DNA of 64,000 nucleotides, from positions 93,788-157,787 of the forward strand of contig JXTB01000413.1 in the NCBI GenBank assembly GCA_002914805.1. The letters run 5' to 3'. Source of the stretch: Parasponia andersonii (taxonomy: Eukaryota > Streptophyta > Magnoliopsida > Rosales > Cannabaceae). Shown piece after piece: positions 38,037 through 50,577 of the stretch (positions are counted from its first letter, which is position 1; each line of letters opens with the position of its first letter). The notes beneath the pieces are model-generated. The model made no database searches. It was not told the DNA's origin and saw only the letters and a list, made by a program, of their open reading frames with translations. The position numbers and the translations under genes are program-made.

Positions 38037-38040
<4 letters not shown>
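36837..38040 (-). CDS. PPCK: phosphoenolpyruvate carboxylase kinase (two exons, intron 36887-37284)
   Basis: A small Ca2+-independent Ser/Thr kinase that phosphorylates the N-terminal serine of PEP carboxylase in the cytosol, relieving malate inhibition. Exon 1 (38040-37285) starts [20 protein letters not shown]. It has the glycine loop GRGRFG (residues 16-21), the ATP lysine K39 in FAVKSIDKR, helix-C glutamate E59 (TEPKLL), AHCHRLGVA, then after an assembly gap [10 protein letters not shown] (DFG), [11 protein letters not shown] (APE) and [19 protein letters not shown]. The donor is CTAA|GTAAGC and the acceptor TTGCAG|GA. Exon 2 (36886-36837, 50 bp) adds the codons for [15 protein letters not shown] and TAA, giving EQVLRHPW across the junction as in the family. 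There is no EF-hand or autoinhibitory tail, which separates PPCK from its CDPK relatives. With a 36-base true gap the protein would have 278 residues, the usual PPCK size. The N run hides the catalytic loop, so apparent disruption is an assembly effect. Confidence 0.93.
37642..37646. other. five-N assembly gap inside PPCK exon 1
   Basis: The reading frame before the gap ends HRLGVA plus the first base of a CAC codon. After the gap the conserved NRLRLADFG lies in a different frame. The family's catalytic loop (HRDIKPDN and a few residues) is entirely absent. The true missing length must be a multiple of three, and about 36 bases would restore the expected length, so five Ns is a placeholder. 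Confidence 0.85.
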
Positions 38041-38071
<31 letters not shown>

Positions 38072-38072
38072 A
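38041..38072 (-). repeat. trinucleotide microsatellite in the PPCK 5' leader
   Basis: About ten TAA units (ATT on plus) end directly at the PPCK start codon, so they lie in the untranslated leader if transcription starts upstream. A GA-rich run (CT on plus, about 38078-38095) follows, which is common in plant leaders. Confidence 0.85.
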
Positions 38073-40940
38073 TGGGCTCTCTCTCTCTCCCTCCCTAATT
38101 TTCTTTCTTGTTTTTCTCTCTCTAATACTTTGGCGGTGTGTGGTGTGGCGTGGTGTGGCGAGGTGTTTTTAAATTCAACGAGGAAAAGGAAAGGTTTTGG
38201 GAATGTTTTGGGAATATTCGATTATCAGGAACCCGTTGATAGGAAGTTGTACGTATCGAATCCAATGGTTGATTGAAGACAATACTTATAATGGGAGGAG
38301 GAGAGAGCTGTTGGACTTGGGGTAGAACTAGGACTGTGGATTGACTAAATTACGATCTTACCCCCTTAGAATTGGTATCTTCTATTCGAATGAGTTTAAA
38401 AACTCTAGAAGACGTTTTTTTTTCCGTACCAAGCACCAACTGCCTGTCCTTTGAAATACAATGAGTCTATTATCCTACGGTGGAAGAAAATTCTAGAATT
38501 TATAATAATTTATCATTTTGCTTATAGTTTAAATTTATAATAATTTATGAAATTCTAAAGTTGAGATGGTTTACATTTGTTAAAAGTGACTTTCTTCCTT
38601 TTTTTTTTTAATAATGAAAAAGAAAAAATCTGGAATGTTTAGTGTTTGACTTTTATGAACAATTAATGAGTTTCTTTCTTTCAAAAAGTATATAGGAGAA
38701 ATAAATTAATTACCATGCTACTTTTTTAAGTGAGAGGCTATAACGCTCAAAGGAATGTTTGATCACTAAACAAGGCTACAATGTGATCTGCCTAGCCAAC
38801 TGATCATAAATTAAGAACATGGATACCTTTTGTAATGGAAAATATAAGTACTAATACATAAAAGCATTATACTTTAATCTTTTTGATCAATTTAAATGAC
38901 TCTTGCATATCATGTACGTTATTACGGATTGTTTTTCCCCCTACGCAATTAATTTTTTGGAAGTATAATAAAGGCTTGATTTGAACTCAATTAGTATGAG
39001 TTGCTCAAAAAACTAAAAGTTTAATTTACTATTACACTATTACCAAAAAGGAATATAGAAATTAAAGGTAGCTATATAATTTCGCGAAAATAATGAATTA
39101 TGATAATTCTAAAGAATTGATTACCCTTTTATTCAAAACCAATTACATAAATTTTTTCATAATTAATATATTTTATTAATCACAACACATTTTCTAGTAA
39201 AATGAACTTTTAGACCCAACAAATTTTTCCACCATTTAAATAAAAACTATAAGTACCTAACTAAAGAGTATTAGAGACAAATTGTACATGCTACTTAATT
39301 TTAGAAACAAAGGTTTTGGAATTGTGATTAATTGTAATAAATTCAACCCAGCTAAAAAGTTGTCCCTAATTGTCCATTTTTTTTTTAAGTTTTGTTTTTT
39401 AATGGTTCTTAATTTTTGGTATAAGAACTAATTAAGAATGCTTTCTGGGGGATAGGACTACCAGTGAGGAGTCTCTTTCAAAGACCCTGATTGCATTACA
39501 TTAAAAGGCATTTGTTGAATCCAAGCAAATTTAAATAAAATAACAAAATGCGCATTTGTTGAAAAACCGTGAGTACTTGTATTTTGTTAGCCCATTGTTT
39601 TGTTAATATGGAAATCAATGAGGTATATAAAATGGACAATCTGAAATAAAACAATGAACCAGATAAAATTAATAATGAATGATATAGATAAGCAGACGTT
39701 TGTCACAGAAATGTCAAAAGTGAATTATTAAATGCTAACACTCCTGTAATATACTATTAGAAACAACAAATCAGATTACTTTACTTAATACAATCTTATT
39801 CATGGCATGGGTACTTCTGATGAATTGAAGTACTCATTAAATCATATTCTTAGAGTACCTAAAATTTTACAAAACGAAAAAGAGTTCTTTTAAGAGAAAT
39901 CCTATGGTGGCTTAAGAGAGGGCAAGTGAACAATATACAGAGTAGGTCATAATTAACTTGATAATACTGCTTCCACATGGTGGAATAAATTAATTTTGTT
40001 TTTATGCTATAGAGTATAAACTATCATGTGACAAAGCGAGCCACAAATGTGTCTTATTAGCTACTTGGAGATGTCTCTATAATGAAATCTAATTCTCATA
40101 AATAAATAAAAAATTTACATGCGTATATATATATATATATATATGCATTATATAGCTATTTGGAGATAGTAACATGTGAATTAAGTGTGGGAACAAATAT
40201 GAGAACGCAAGACCGTTATTCAATTGACTTTTGGAGGAGGCAAAAGGATACGTACAATTTATCTTTCAAGTCTTTTTAGGTTGTGGTACAAAGCAAACGA
40301 CAATAGCCAAAAATAGTAATGCCACTTGCCAAATCGCTAGTGGCAGATCCGTAGGCAATCCTAATTGAGGTTAAGATAGACGCTTTCAAACTTTTGGACT
40401 AATTTCACCAAATTGTTGGGTGAGATTTGTCTATCATTTCGTAGTCACTGGTCCTCCATATGTTTCCTCAAAAAATGAATAAATAAATAAACTACACAGA
40501 AGCTTCTAATAAACGAACCACAGTTGGTGTAATGATCGAATTTGGAAGCAATATAACTAGAGCTTGTTTGTTAACTTGTTAAAAATGATCACATAGATGG
40601 TAAATATCTATTCTCAAATAACATGTCGGGAGTATTTTTTTTAACTTTAGGTTTCACTTCTAAAATTTTTTAAACATTGCCAAACAAACGCTAATTATTG
40701 TTTTGCAGTTAATTTTCGTTTTTGCACCACCAAAATTGGTATGGCGAGTTGATATAGACACACGTTAAAGTTAAAGTTAAAGATTAGTAGTGTGGACTTG
40801 TAACTGGTTTTACATTATCATTCCAATATTACCACACAAAATCTTAGTTTTTTTTTTTTTTTTTTTTTTTCTGGCATTGTGCGTACGTATCCATCCCACA
40901 CCAACTTTGAGATACTCACTTTTATTCAGAGCAATATATA
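38073..40940. other. PPCK upstream region and intergenic DNA
   Basis: The first 300 bases should contain the PPCK leader and promoter on the minus strand. A GTGTGGCGTG-like repeat is at about 38133-38165; I could not fix a TATA box. Beyond that the DNA is AT-rich, with an (AT)n run at about 40120-40143 and a long T-run at about 40850-40870. No gene is seen. Confidence 0.45.
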
Positions 40941-41072
40941 TATACTCTGAGAAACTCACGTGGAATTTTTATATATATGTGTATAGTTCGTTGGCACAAA
41001 ACATAATATACTCTGAGATACTCACGTGGAATTTTTATGTATATGTGTATAGTTCGTTGGCACAAAACATAA
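40941..41072. repeat. 66-bp tandem duplication
   Basis: Two nearly identical 66-bp units (40941-41006 and 41007-41072), each starting TATACTCTGAGA and ending GTTCGTTGGCACAAAACATA. Only a few bases differ, so the duplication is recent. The open frame across it is not a recognisable gene. Confidence 0.9.
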
Positions 41073-41657
41073 AGGAGCTGTTTGGTATAGGTAATGTTCG
41101 CATGGGAATGAGAATCTTGAATATTTCCCTTGTTTGTTATCAGTTTTGGACTTTTTCGAACCCAGGAAAGTGAAGGGCCGAGTGCTCGACTTTCCCACCT
41201 CTTGGGTTAATATGAAACCCACCCAGAGGTGGTTTTCAGATGCCCGGTCATCTAAACATTCCACAGAGCGATAAAAAAATTTAAACAAAAAAAACTGGAC
41301 TAATTTTTTCTCCCTTACCCCGGTACCCTCTCCCTCGAAAGCTTATCTGGAACAGCTCCTTCACCCAAACAGCCATGGCATCTTTGCTGAACTATCGTCT
41401 TACCGGCGCCGCATTTTCTCTCTGCACCGATGTCGTTGCTTTCATGCCCTAGGTTCCTAAATTGGAGAACCCTAGCTTTTGATAAATCACTGCTAAAGGC
41501 AAGGCAAATAGGTCGAAAAAGTTTGGTGGATTTATTAAGATTTCGTAATATCTTAAGGTTAATTAATATTTAGCGGGTTTATTTTGATTTCGAATCGGTC
41601 TTTATCCTTGTTTAAAGACTTTTGGTTGATTCTTGATTATATCAAAGTAGTATCTTC
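41073..41657. other. unassigned stretch before the gypsy insertion
   Basis: It has higher GC than its surroundings. GGAGCTGTTTGGTATAGG (41073) and, inverted, ACCCAAACAGCC (about 41365) could be ends of a small transposon, but no target duplication is visible. An ATG at 41374 opens a 25-codon frame (MASLLNYRLTGAAFSLC...) closed by TAG, followed by AGAACCCTAGC, which is common in plant leaders. It could be the start of a host gene remnant into which the gypsy element inserted. I cannot confirm that. Confidence 0.25.
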
Positions 41658-42202
41658 TGTCACGACCCAAAACTCGAGCTAGTGGTAGAAGGAGAATTTC
41701 ACAAAGATAGGAAATTTCTTAATTTATTTGAAAAATGCCAAAAGATAGTTTTTATAAAAACGGTCCATTTAAGTAAAGTAATTGGAATTCCATCCCGTGA
41801 ACTACTTCCAGTTCGTATACACCATTAAACATAGATCGAATAATTACTTAAAAATACGAAATCAAGTATAAACCCAAGCATCACCACCATCCACAATAAA
41901 AGTCAAATACCAGACTGGCATACATAAGTTTCCAGAAAAAATAGAAAGCAGTAATCTTGGTTCAATGCTAACAAAAAATCCAAATAGTCCAAAGACTACG
42001 ACAACAACTCCTAGCATTACTAAGAGACGAACTGCAATCTGGATGAGCTCTTACTCCTCTTGATCACCAAGATCGCACTAGACACCACATGAGGAGGAGG
42101 TAAGGGGGTGAGCATACAATGCCCAGTAGGAAAATAGCTACCTCGAAAAAAAACAGTTCAGTGATGAAAAACTCCTGCATAGTTAGTTCAAATCTAAAAC
42201 AT

Positions 42203-42251
<49 letters not shown>

Positions 42252-43725
42252 CCAAACTGGGAGCCCATATATATAAAACAGTGTAATCAAAACCATCAAT
42301 CTGTATACACATGACACAAATCAACCCATACCTATGAGCTCACATCCTCTCATCTGTGAAAACCAAGGATAATGGCACTAAGTGTACCTAACAGCCTGCC
42401 TGATACCTAAGCCCATACCCAGAGGGGACACCCATGTGTCGCCTACCAAACCTGGAGGGGCAACCAAATTACCTACACCTGCCAAATGGGGAGGTGATCA
42501 GAAGAACAAATCCTGTGCGAGTTTACAGACTTTCAACGACGGTATTGCATACAGCGCCACACTGTAAAACCCACGATGCTAACATGGTGCTCATGTATGA
42601 TCCTATGACACGCGCAATCCAGAACTGAAGTGTAAAAACTACTGTACTCTGGTTTTTTAGTAAAACATGCATAATAAGATTTTATAGAAAAATGGACAGC
42701 ATAACGGCCCTATTGTTGATATACCCAAAATAACCTACACACAGCAAATTCCCAGAGCAGTACAGTATATATCGTATAACCAGATTCCATCACATATAAT
42801 TCAAATCATTAAAAACACACTTATTCTTATATGCTGTAGAAAATAAGTTTTAACTCAAAAACGGTATAAAACAAAGGTAACTAAACCCCTACCTCAGCGA
42901 AATAGTGATACCACGCTATTTAGTCTTCAAGGTATCGTTGACGATCGCCCGGAGGGTTGGGAACCAATTCCAAGCCCTCGATCGTCCTCTTGCGAAAAGC
43001 CAACTTTTCACCGGAGCTTCAATTCCATAAACGGACCTCTTCACTGAATTTCTACCACCCAAAATAGCTAGATTAGACATATAACTTGTCCAATTCTGAC
43101 CCGGGCCCACACCAGACGCACGTAAAATGGGACAAAATCTCAACCGTTCAATCTCGATTTTTGTGTCGATCACCAAACCACACAATATATATATCAACTT
43201 CTCCATTTTCCGAGTACATTCCAAAAATGAACTCAAAAATACAATCTAACGGTCGGATCAAAAACAACAACCATAAACTCGAAATGCCCAAAAATGGCAA
43301 CTTTCAATTCGGACAAAATGGAGTTGAGATATATATACCTTGATGATCCTTGCGATGATATGAATTCAACGGGACCGGTTGGAGGCCGAATAGTGGCCGG
43401 AATCGTCGTCAGTGACGAAAAGCTTCAAACGGCCATTAATGGCGTTTCACGGTGAACGGACGACGGGCAGCTGCTGGTGACGACCGGCGGACGTTCGTGG
43501 TGGCACGACGAGTCGACCCTGGCTAGTCCTCTGGCTGGACGATGGCTGGGCAGCGGCGTGGCGTCCTTCGGCGGGCTTTGGCTGAGAGTGAGAGAGATGA
43601 GGGAGAGAGAGAACCAGGGGGGGCGAGTCTGAGAGAGAGAGAAAGAGAGGAAAACACATATATATAATCTGATTTTTTTTCTAGTCAAAAGACCATTTTG
43701 CCCCTTAAAAAATTGGATTTTTACA
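41658..43725 (-). repeat. 3' LTR of the gypsy element
   Basis: 2068 bp; on plus it starts TGTCACGACCC and ends GGATTTTTACA. It contains a (TA)n microsatellite at about 42208-42250, and a GC-rich end with GAGAGA runs near 43590-43650. Short open frames in it are not genes. Confidence 0.92.
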
Positions 43726-46700
43726 TTCTCCCCTCCTTATAAGAATTTCATCCCGAAATTCAAAATACAAGTCAAGGTTCACATCACAATACAACTTCTA
43801 ACTGAAAGTTAAACAAATGAGGGTACTTCTTGTATATCTCCGTCTCGAGTTCTCAAGTAGCCTCGTCCTCTTTGTGATGTTCCCAAAGTACCTTGACAAA
43901 TGGTATCTCTCTGTTGCGAAACACTTTCAACTCTCTAGCTAATAAGCGAACATGCTGCTCTTCATAGGACACATCCTCTTGGATCGGTACATGCACGTAC
44001 TAAACAATATGAGATGGGTCCAGCGTGTACTTTTTCAATATCGACACGTGAAACATATTATGCACGTAACCCAACTGTGTAGGTAGATTCAAGCGATACG
44101 CCACTGGTCCAATTCTCTCAGTGATCTCAAAGGGACCAATATACCTCAGAGAAAGCTTACCCTTAACTCCAAATCTTGTAATACCTCACTTTGGAGTTAC
44201 TTTCAAGAATACGGAATCACTAGTATCGAACTTTACCTCACGCCTCTTCGGGTCAGCATAACTCTTCTGGCGACTCTGAATCTCTTTGAGTCTCTCTTGG
44301 ATATCCTTGATCTTCTCAGTAGTCTCTTCAATCAATTCAGGTCCAAGAGTAACATGCTCTTCGGCATCTGCCCAACATAAAGGTGATCTACACGGCCTCC
44401 CATATAACACTTCATATAGAGCCANACCCACACTGGTCTGGTAACTGTTATTATAAGCAAATTCCACCAAAGGAAGATGATCATCCCAGTTCCCACCAAA
44501 ATCCAGTATGCAACAACATAGGATGTCCTCAAGAATCTGAATGGTCCTTTCAGACTGACCGTCTGTCTCAGGATGGTGAGCTATACTAATATCCAACTGT
44601 GTACCAAATGCTTTTTGCAAGGCTCTCCAAAACTTAGAAGTGAACCTTGGATCTCTATCAGAAACTATGCTCAAAGGCACACCATGCAAACGTATGATGT
44701 TCTCCACATATAGTCTACTGAGCTTAGTAAGTGAGTAGTCTATCCGGATCAGTATAAAGTGAGCACTCTTCGTCAACCGATCGACTATCACCCAAACTAC
44801 GTCGTTCTTCCTCAAGGTCTTTGGCAAACTAGTCCCACTTCCATTCCGGAATTGGCAACGGCTGAAGTAATCCAGCTAGCCTCTGATGTTCAGCCTTGAC
44901 TTGCTGACAAGTCAAACACTTAGCCACAAAGGTAGCTACATCCTTCTTTATCCCTTCCCACCAATACTGCCACTTCAACTCCCAGTACATATTGGTACTA
45001 CCTGGATGTATTACGAACCTTGATTTGTGAGCCTCTGCTAGAATGGTTTCTCAAAGATTAGAGTCATTAGCTACAGCCAACTTCCCACTGAAAAGCAAAA
45101 ACCCTTATCTGTTAGTGCTTCAACCATCTAACTGTTCACCATTCTGAAGTCGGTTCCAGATTATCCTCAACTCCTTGTCTTGCCACTGACTTTGCTGGAC
45201 AGTCTGGAGAAGAGATGGTGAAATCACAATGTTGCTTAGGCAAGCAACACTTTCATTCTCGAAGTACTACAAGTTGTAGTCACCAATCGCAACTGAGTTT
45301 TTCCAATCTTCAAACACCAATGCAGCTAGTGCATCACGAGGCTTCCTACTCAGTGCATCAGCTACAACATTGGCCTTACCAGGATGATACTATAGGTCGA
45401 AGTCATAATCCTTCATATACTCAACCCATCTTCACTGTCGCAAGTTCAAATTCTTCTGGGTAAAGAGATACTTCAAACTCTTATGATCGGAGAATATGTC
45501 GAACTTCACACCATACAAGTAACATCTCCAAATCTTCAACGCAAAGATCACTGCTGCAAGTTTTAGATCATGGGTGTGATATTTCCTTTCATGTGGCTTC
45601 AACTGACGAGAAGCGTAAGCCACAACTCGACCATTCTGCATCAAGACACATCCCAAACTCGTCTTTGAAGCATCAGTATACACCACATAAGACTCGTTAC
45701 TATCAGGAACAGTAAGAACAGGTATGGTGGTTAAACTCTACTTCAACCTAATAAAAGCTTCTTCACTTTTGTGATCCCAAACAAACTTAACGTCCTTCCT
45801 GGTCAACTTGGCCAAAGATAAAGCAATTCTCGAGAAATCTTGCACAAAACGACAGTAGTAACCTGCCGAACCGAGGAAACTACATACCTCTATTATGTTT
45901 CTCGGTCTTTCCCACTCCAAGATAGCTTCGACCTTAGCAGGATTGACTAAAATACCTCTATGAGAAATCACATGGCCCAAGAACTTCACTTCTGGAATCC
46001 AAAAGTCATACTTCGATTTCTTGGCATACAACTGATGATCTCTCAAGGTCTTGAGTACTATCCCCAGATGTCCGGCATGCTCTTCTCAAGTCTTGGAATA
46101 CACCAAGATGTCGTCGATGAACACAACCACAAAACGATCCAAAAATGACCTGAAAATCCGATTCATGAGATCCATAAAGGCTGCAAGTGCTTTCGTTAAA
46201 CTTAATGGCATCACCAGAAACTCAAAGTGACCATATCGGGTTCTGAATGCTATCTTCGATATATCATCCTCCCTTATCTTCAACTGATGATAACCGAATC
46301 TCAAATCGATCTTAGAGAAGAATCTTAAACCACCGAGTTGATCAAACAACTCATCTATCCTTGGCAAAGGATACTTGTTCTTCACTGTCAACTGGTTCAA
46401 CTTCCGGTAATCCACACAAAGTCTCAACGAACCATCAGCTTTCTTCGCAAACAAAATAGGAGTACCCCAAGGAGAAGTGCTACTATGAATAAAGCCCTTG
46501 GAAAGCAGATCGTCTAACTGTTCTCTTAATTCTTCCATCTCAGCAGGTGCCATGCGATAGGCTGGAATAGAAACTGGCTGAGCTCCAGGAACTAGTTCAA
46601 TACAGAACTCGATCTCCCTATTAAGTAATAACCCTGGTAAGTCTTCAGGAAACACTTCCGAATACTCACACACCACCGAAATCCATGGGTCTTGATCTTC

Positions 46701-48536
46701 TATCCTTACCTTGCCATCCATGGCAAACAAGTTTCCATAACACTCAAGTTTCTTTCTTCCACTCGTGCACACTTTCAGAATAGGACTAGGCTTCAGCGGA
46801 CTCATCCCAGCCTAATAAATAATAGGATGTCCATCACTAGAAAAAAGAGTCACCCACTTCTTATGATAGTCCACAATGACTCGATACTTCGGCAACCAAT
46901 CCATACTGAGTATCACGTCATACTGTCCTATCAGCAACACAATCAAATCAGCAAGAAGCTTCCTATCACCAACCACAACCCGACAAGACTTACACACACT
47001 AGACATATCGGCCATTCCTCCCAAAGGTGTACCCAACGACAATATATAATCCGAATCAGAAAATTCCAACCCCAACAATTGAACAAATAATAAGGATATG
47101 AATGAGTGGGATGCACCAGTATCAAACAAAACATGTGCCCAAGAGTGTGAAAGAAGGATCATACCGTCAACAACACCTCGACCGGTGCGATCCTGATTGT
47201 CGTCTACCCCAGTAAAAGCATAGGCTTGGCCAGTCACCTTTTCTTTCCCTTTGTTGCTTCTTCCCTAGCTAGGACGGCTGCTGCTGGATCCTGGACCACT
47301 ACTATCAAAACCACGCCCACCCTGACTCCCTGAAGCCTGAGGAGTCTGAAAGTTCTAAGTAAAACCCTGGGGGCAGTACTGATGCTGATAAGGCTGAGGG
47401 GAAGTAAAAGTCTGTGAAGCACCCTGTGACTATTGTGGCCTTGCTTAAGTGTTCTGATAAGAAGCAGAACCTGACTGGCTCCTCTGTGGTCCTCCCTGAG
47501 AAAGAGGAGATTTCTGCAGACGAGTAGGACACTCTTTCTTCTAGTGACCCGGCTGGCCACAAATAAAACATCCTCCATACGGACTACCTCTGCCACCCCC
47601 AGAAGAACCACTGCTGTTTGAGCTCCCACTGCTCAGAGTACCCTAGGTTGGCCACTGCCCTTGATTCCTTCTGGTGGCTTTCCTGTCATTTCCTCTCCAC
47701 TGGTTCCTCCTGGAATCCAAACTTTCTTCGATGGCCTCTGCCCTCTGGGCAGCCACTGCAATCTCAAGAAGAGTATGGAAATTCTGAGTATCAATCCCGT
47801 TGAAAATATTCCGATTCAGACGACTCCTGGACTTAGCAACTCAGTACTTCTCACTCATACCTAGTCCAAAAGCAACACTTGCTAATTCAGTGAACTCTAT
47901 CAGGTACTCATTCACCGTTCTGTTACCTTAGGTCAACGTCTCAAATCAGTTCACAACCTCATCCTGTTAATCCTCATTGGCATATTGAGCCCTGAAAATC
48001 CGTTCAAAGTCTTCCCAAGTCAAGCCCACTGCATCTTGCATCTGTTCCACTGTTTCCCACCAACAAATGGCGCTCCCCATCAAACGAGTAACAGCAAATA
48101 CAGCCCAAAACTCAACCGGAGTACCAAGGGCTCGAAAGTGCCTCTCCATCTCATGCAACCAAGCAATTGTCTTGAGAGCTTCTGGTCTACCATCAAACTG
48201 CCCTGTCTGGAGACGCATGAACCGTTAGTGATGATCAACCTGATCCAACTGACGTTCCCTCAGAGCTGGAGGCTGATAGTCTAGATTGCTCATCTAGACC
48301 AATGCCTGCTGCATTGCCTCAATCAGATGAGTGAAATCTGGACGAGGAGGTTCAGCATCCGGTTGGTGCCGCAGAACTCTTCTAGGAGGCATCCTTAAAA
48401 ATCTGAAACAATATGCCAAACTGTTAGTGAGATAATGATGCATGCTTGTCATAAAATCAACTTCAATCTAGTTTAATGGTGATACGTCCGAGGTGTTATA
48501 CTCAAAGCTCTGATACTAAAAATTTCTATCACGACC

Positions 48537-50572
48537 CAAAACCCGGGCTAGTAGCAGAAGGAGAATTTCACAAAGGTGGGAAATTCCTTGATTTATTTCA
48601 AAAATGTCAAAAGTTCTAGTTTTTATAAAAACGGTCCATTTAAGTAAAGTAATCGGAATTCCATCCCATGAACCACTCCCACAGTTCGTATATACCAATA
48701 AACATAGATCGAATAATTACTTAAAAACATGAAATCAAGTATAAACCTAAGTATCTCCATCATCCATAACAAAAGTCAAATACCAGACTGGTATACATAA
48801 GTTTGCAGACAAAATAGAAAGCAGTAATCTTGGTTCAATTGTAACAAAAAACCCAAATAGTCCAAAGACTACGATAACAACTCCTAGTATTACCAAGAGA
48901 TGAACTACAATTCGGATGACCTCTTACTCCTCTTGATCACCAAGATCGCACTGGACACTATCTGAGGAGGAAAGTAGGGGGGTGAGCATACAATGCCCAG
49001 TAAAAAAATAGTTACCTCGAAGAAAAACAGTTCAGTGATCAAAAACCTCCAGCATGGTAAGTTCAAATCTAAATCATACACATAAATATATATATATATA
49101 TATAATCCAAACCAGGAGCCTATAGATATAAAACAGTGTAATCAAAACTATCAATCCGTATGCACATGACACCAATCAACCTATACCCATGAACTCACAT
49201 CCTCTCATCTGTGGAAACCCAGGATGATGGCACTAAGTGTACCTAACAGCCTGCCTGATACCTAAGACCATACCTGGAGGGGACACCTATGTGTCACTTA
49301 TCAAACTTGGAGGAGAAACTGAATTGCCTACGCCTGCCAAATAGGGAGGTAATCAGAAGAACAAACTCCGTGTGGGGCATGCAACGCCACACTGTAAAAC
49401 CTACGATGTTAACACGATGCTCATGTATGATCCTATGACACGTGCAATCCAAAACTGAAGTGTAAAAACTATTGTACTCTGGTTTTTCAGTAAAACATGC
49501 ATAATAGGGTTTTATAGAAAAACGGACAGCATAACAGCCCTATTTTTGATATACCCAAAATAACCTACACACAGCAAATTTCCATAACAGTATAATATAT
49601 ATCGTATAACCAGATTCCATCACATATAATTCAAATCATTAAAAACACACTTGTTCTGATATGCTGCAGAAAATAATTTTTAACTCAAAAACGGTATAAA
49701 ACAAAGGTAACTAAACCTCTACCTCACCAGAATAGCGATACCACGCTATTGAGTCTTCAAGGTGTCATTGACGATCGCCCGAAGGGTCGGGAACCAATTC
49801 AAGCCCTCGATCGTCCTCTTGCGAAAAGCCAACTTCTCACCGGAGTTTCAATTCTACAAACGGACTACTTCACCGAATTTCTAGCACTCAAAATAGCTAG
49901 GTTAGACATATAATTTATCCAATTCTGGTCCGGGCCCACACCGGACCAGTGGTATGCAAAACGAGATAAAATCTCAACTGTTCGATCTCGATTTTTGTGC
50001 CAATCACCAAACCACACTATATATATATATATCAAACTTCTCTATTTTCCGAGTACATTCCAAAAATGAACTCAAAAATACAATCCAACAGCTGGATCAA
50101 AAACAATAACCATAAACTCGAAATGCCCAAAAATGGCAACTTTTAATCTAGACAAAATGGAGTTGAGATATATATACCTTGATAATTCTTGCGACGATAT
50201 GAATCCAACGGGACCAATTAGAAGCCGAATGGTGGCTGGAATCGTCGTCGGTGACAAAAAGCTTCAAACGGCCATTAATGGCATTTCACGGCAAACGAAC
50301 GACCGGCAGTTGCTAGCGACGACCGACAGACGTTCGTGGTGGCACGGCGAGTCGACGCCGGCTGGTCCTCTTGCCAGACGATGGCTGGGTGGCAGCGTGG
50401 CGTCCTTCGGCCGAGGGTGAGAGAGACGAGGGAGGGAGAGAGAGAACGGGGGGGAGGGGGGGCGAGTCTGAGAGAGAGAAAGAGAGAGGGAAAGGAAAAC
50501 ACATATATATAATCTGATTTTTTTTTTCTGGTCAAAAGACCATTTTGCATCTTAAAAAACTGGATTTTTACA
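48537..50572 (-). repeat. 5' LTR of the gypsy element
   Basis: 2036 bp, the partner of 41658-43725 along its full length, with a shorter (TA)n run (about 49088-49104). As the upstream LTR on the minus strand it would carry the element's promoter. Confidence 0.92.
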
Positions 50573-50577
50573 TCTTC

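Larger units (their letters stand above)
41658..50572 (-). mobile_element. Ty3/gypsy LTR retrotransposon with 2-kb LTRs, minus strand
   Basis: The 8.9-kb element lies between LTRs at 41658-43725 and 48537-50572, with a perfect 5-bp target duplication TCTTC (41653-41657 and 50573-50577). On the minus strand the primer binding site (TAGTATCAGAGC, 48507-48518) follows the 5' LTR and a purine tract (AAGGAGGGGAGA, about 43727-43738) precedes the 3' LTR. Parts: gag about 48.0-48.4 kb, zinc knuckle near 47.55 kb, protease (LFDTGASHSFIS) near 47.1 kb, reverse transcriptase about 46.1-46.6 kb ([11 protein letters not shown]), RNase H about 45.4-45.7 kb ([13 protein letters not shown]) and integrase about 44.2-44.9 kb. 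Order and long LTRs suit the chromovirus (Tekay/Del-like) lineage, though I did not resolve a chromodomain. It is broken in roughly ten or more places. LTR divergence is about 8-10% by eye. One unknown base is at 44425. Confidence 0.92.

Noticed and set aside
41073-41392. Small PIF/Harbinger-like MITE with GGAGCTGTTTGG ends
   Set aside because: The inverted ends match only partly and no TTA/TAA target duplication is present.
42208-42250. TA microsatellite as a separate locus of interest
   Set aside because: It is part of the gypsy LTR, and the partner LTR has a shorter run at the same place.
43425-43688. Serine/proline-rich open frames in the gypsy LTRs (also 50275-50550)
   Set aside because: They lie in the CT/GA-rich LTR end and the two LTR copies do not keep the frame; composition artefact.
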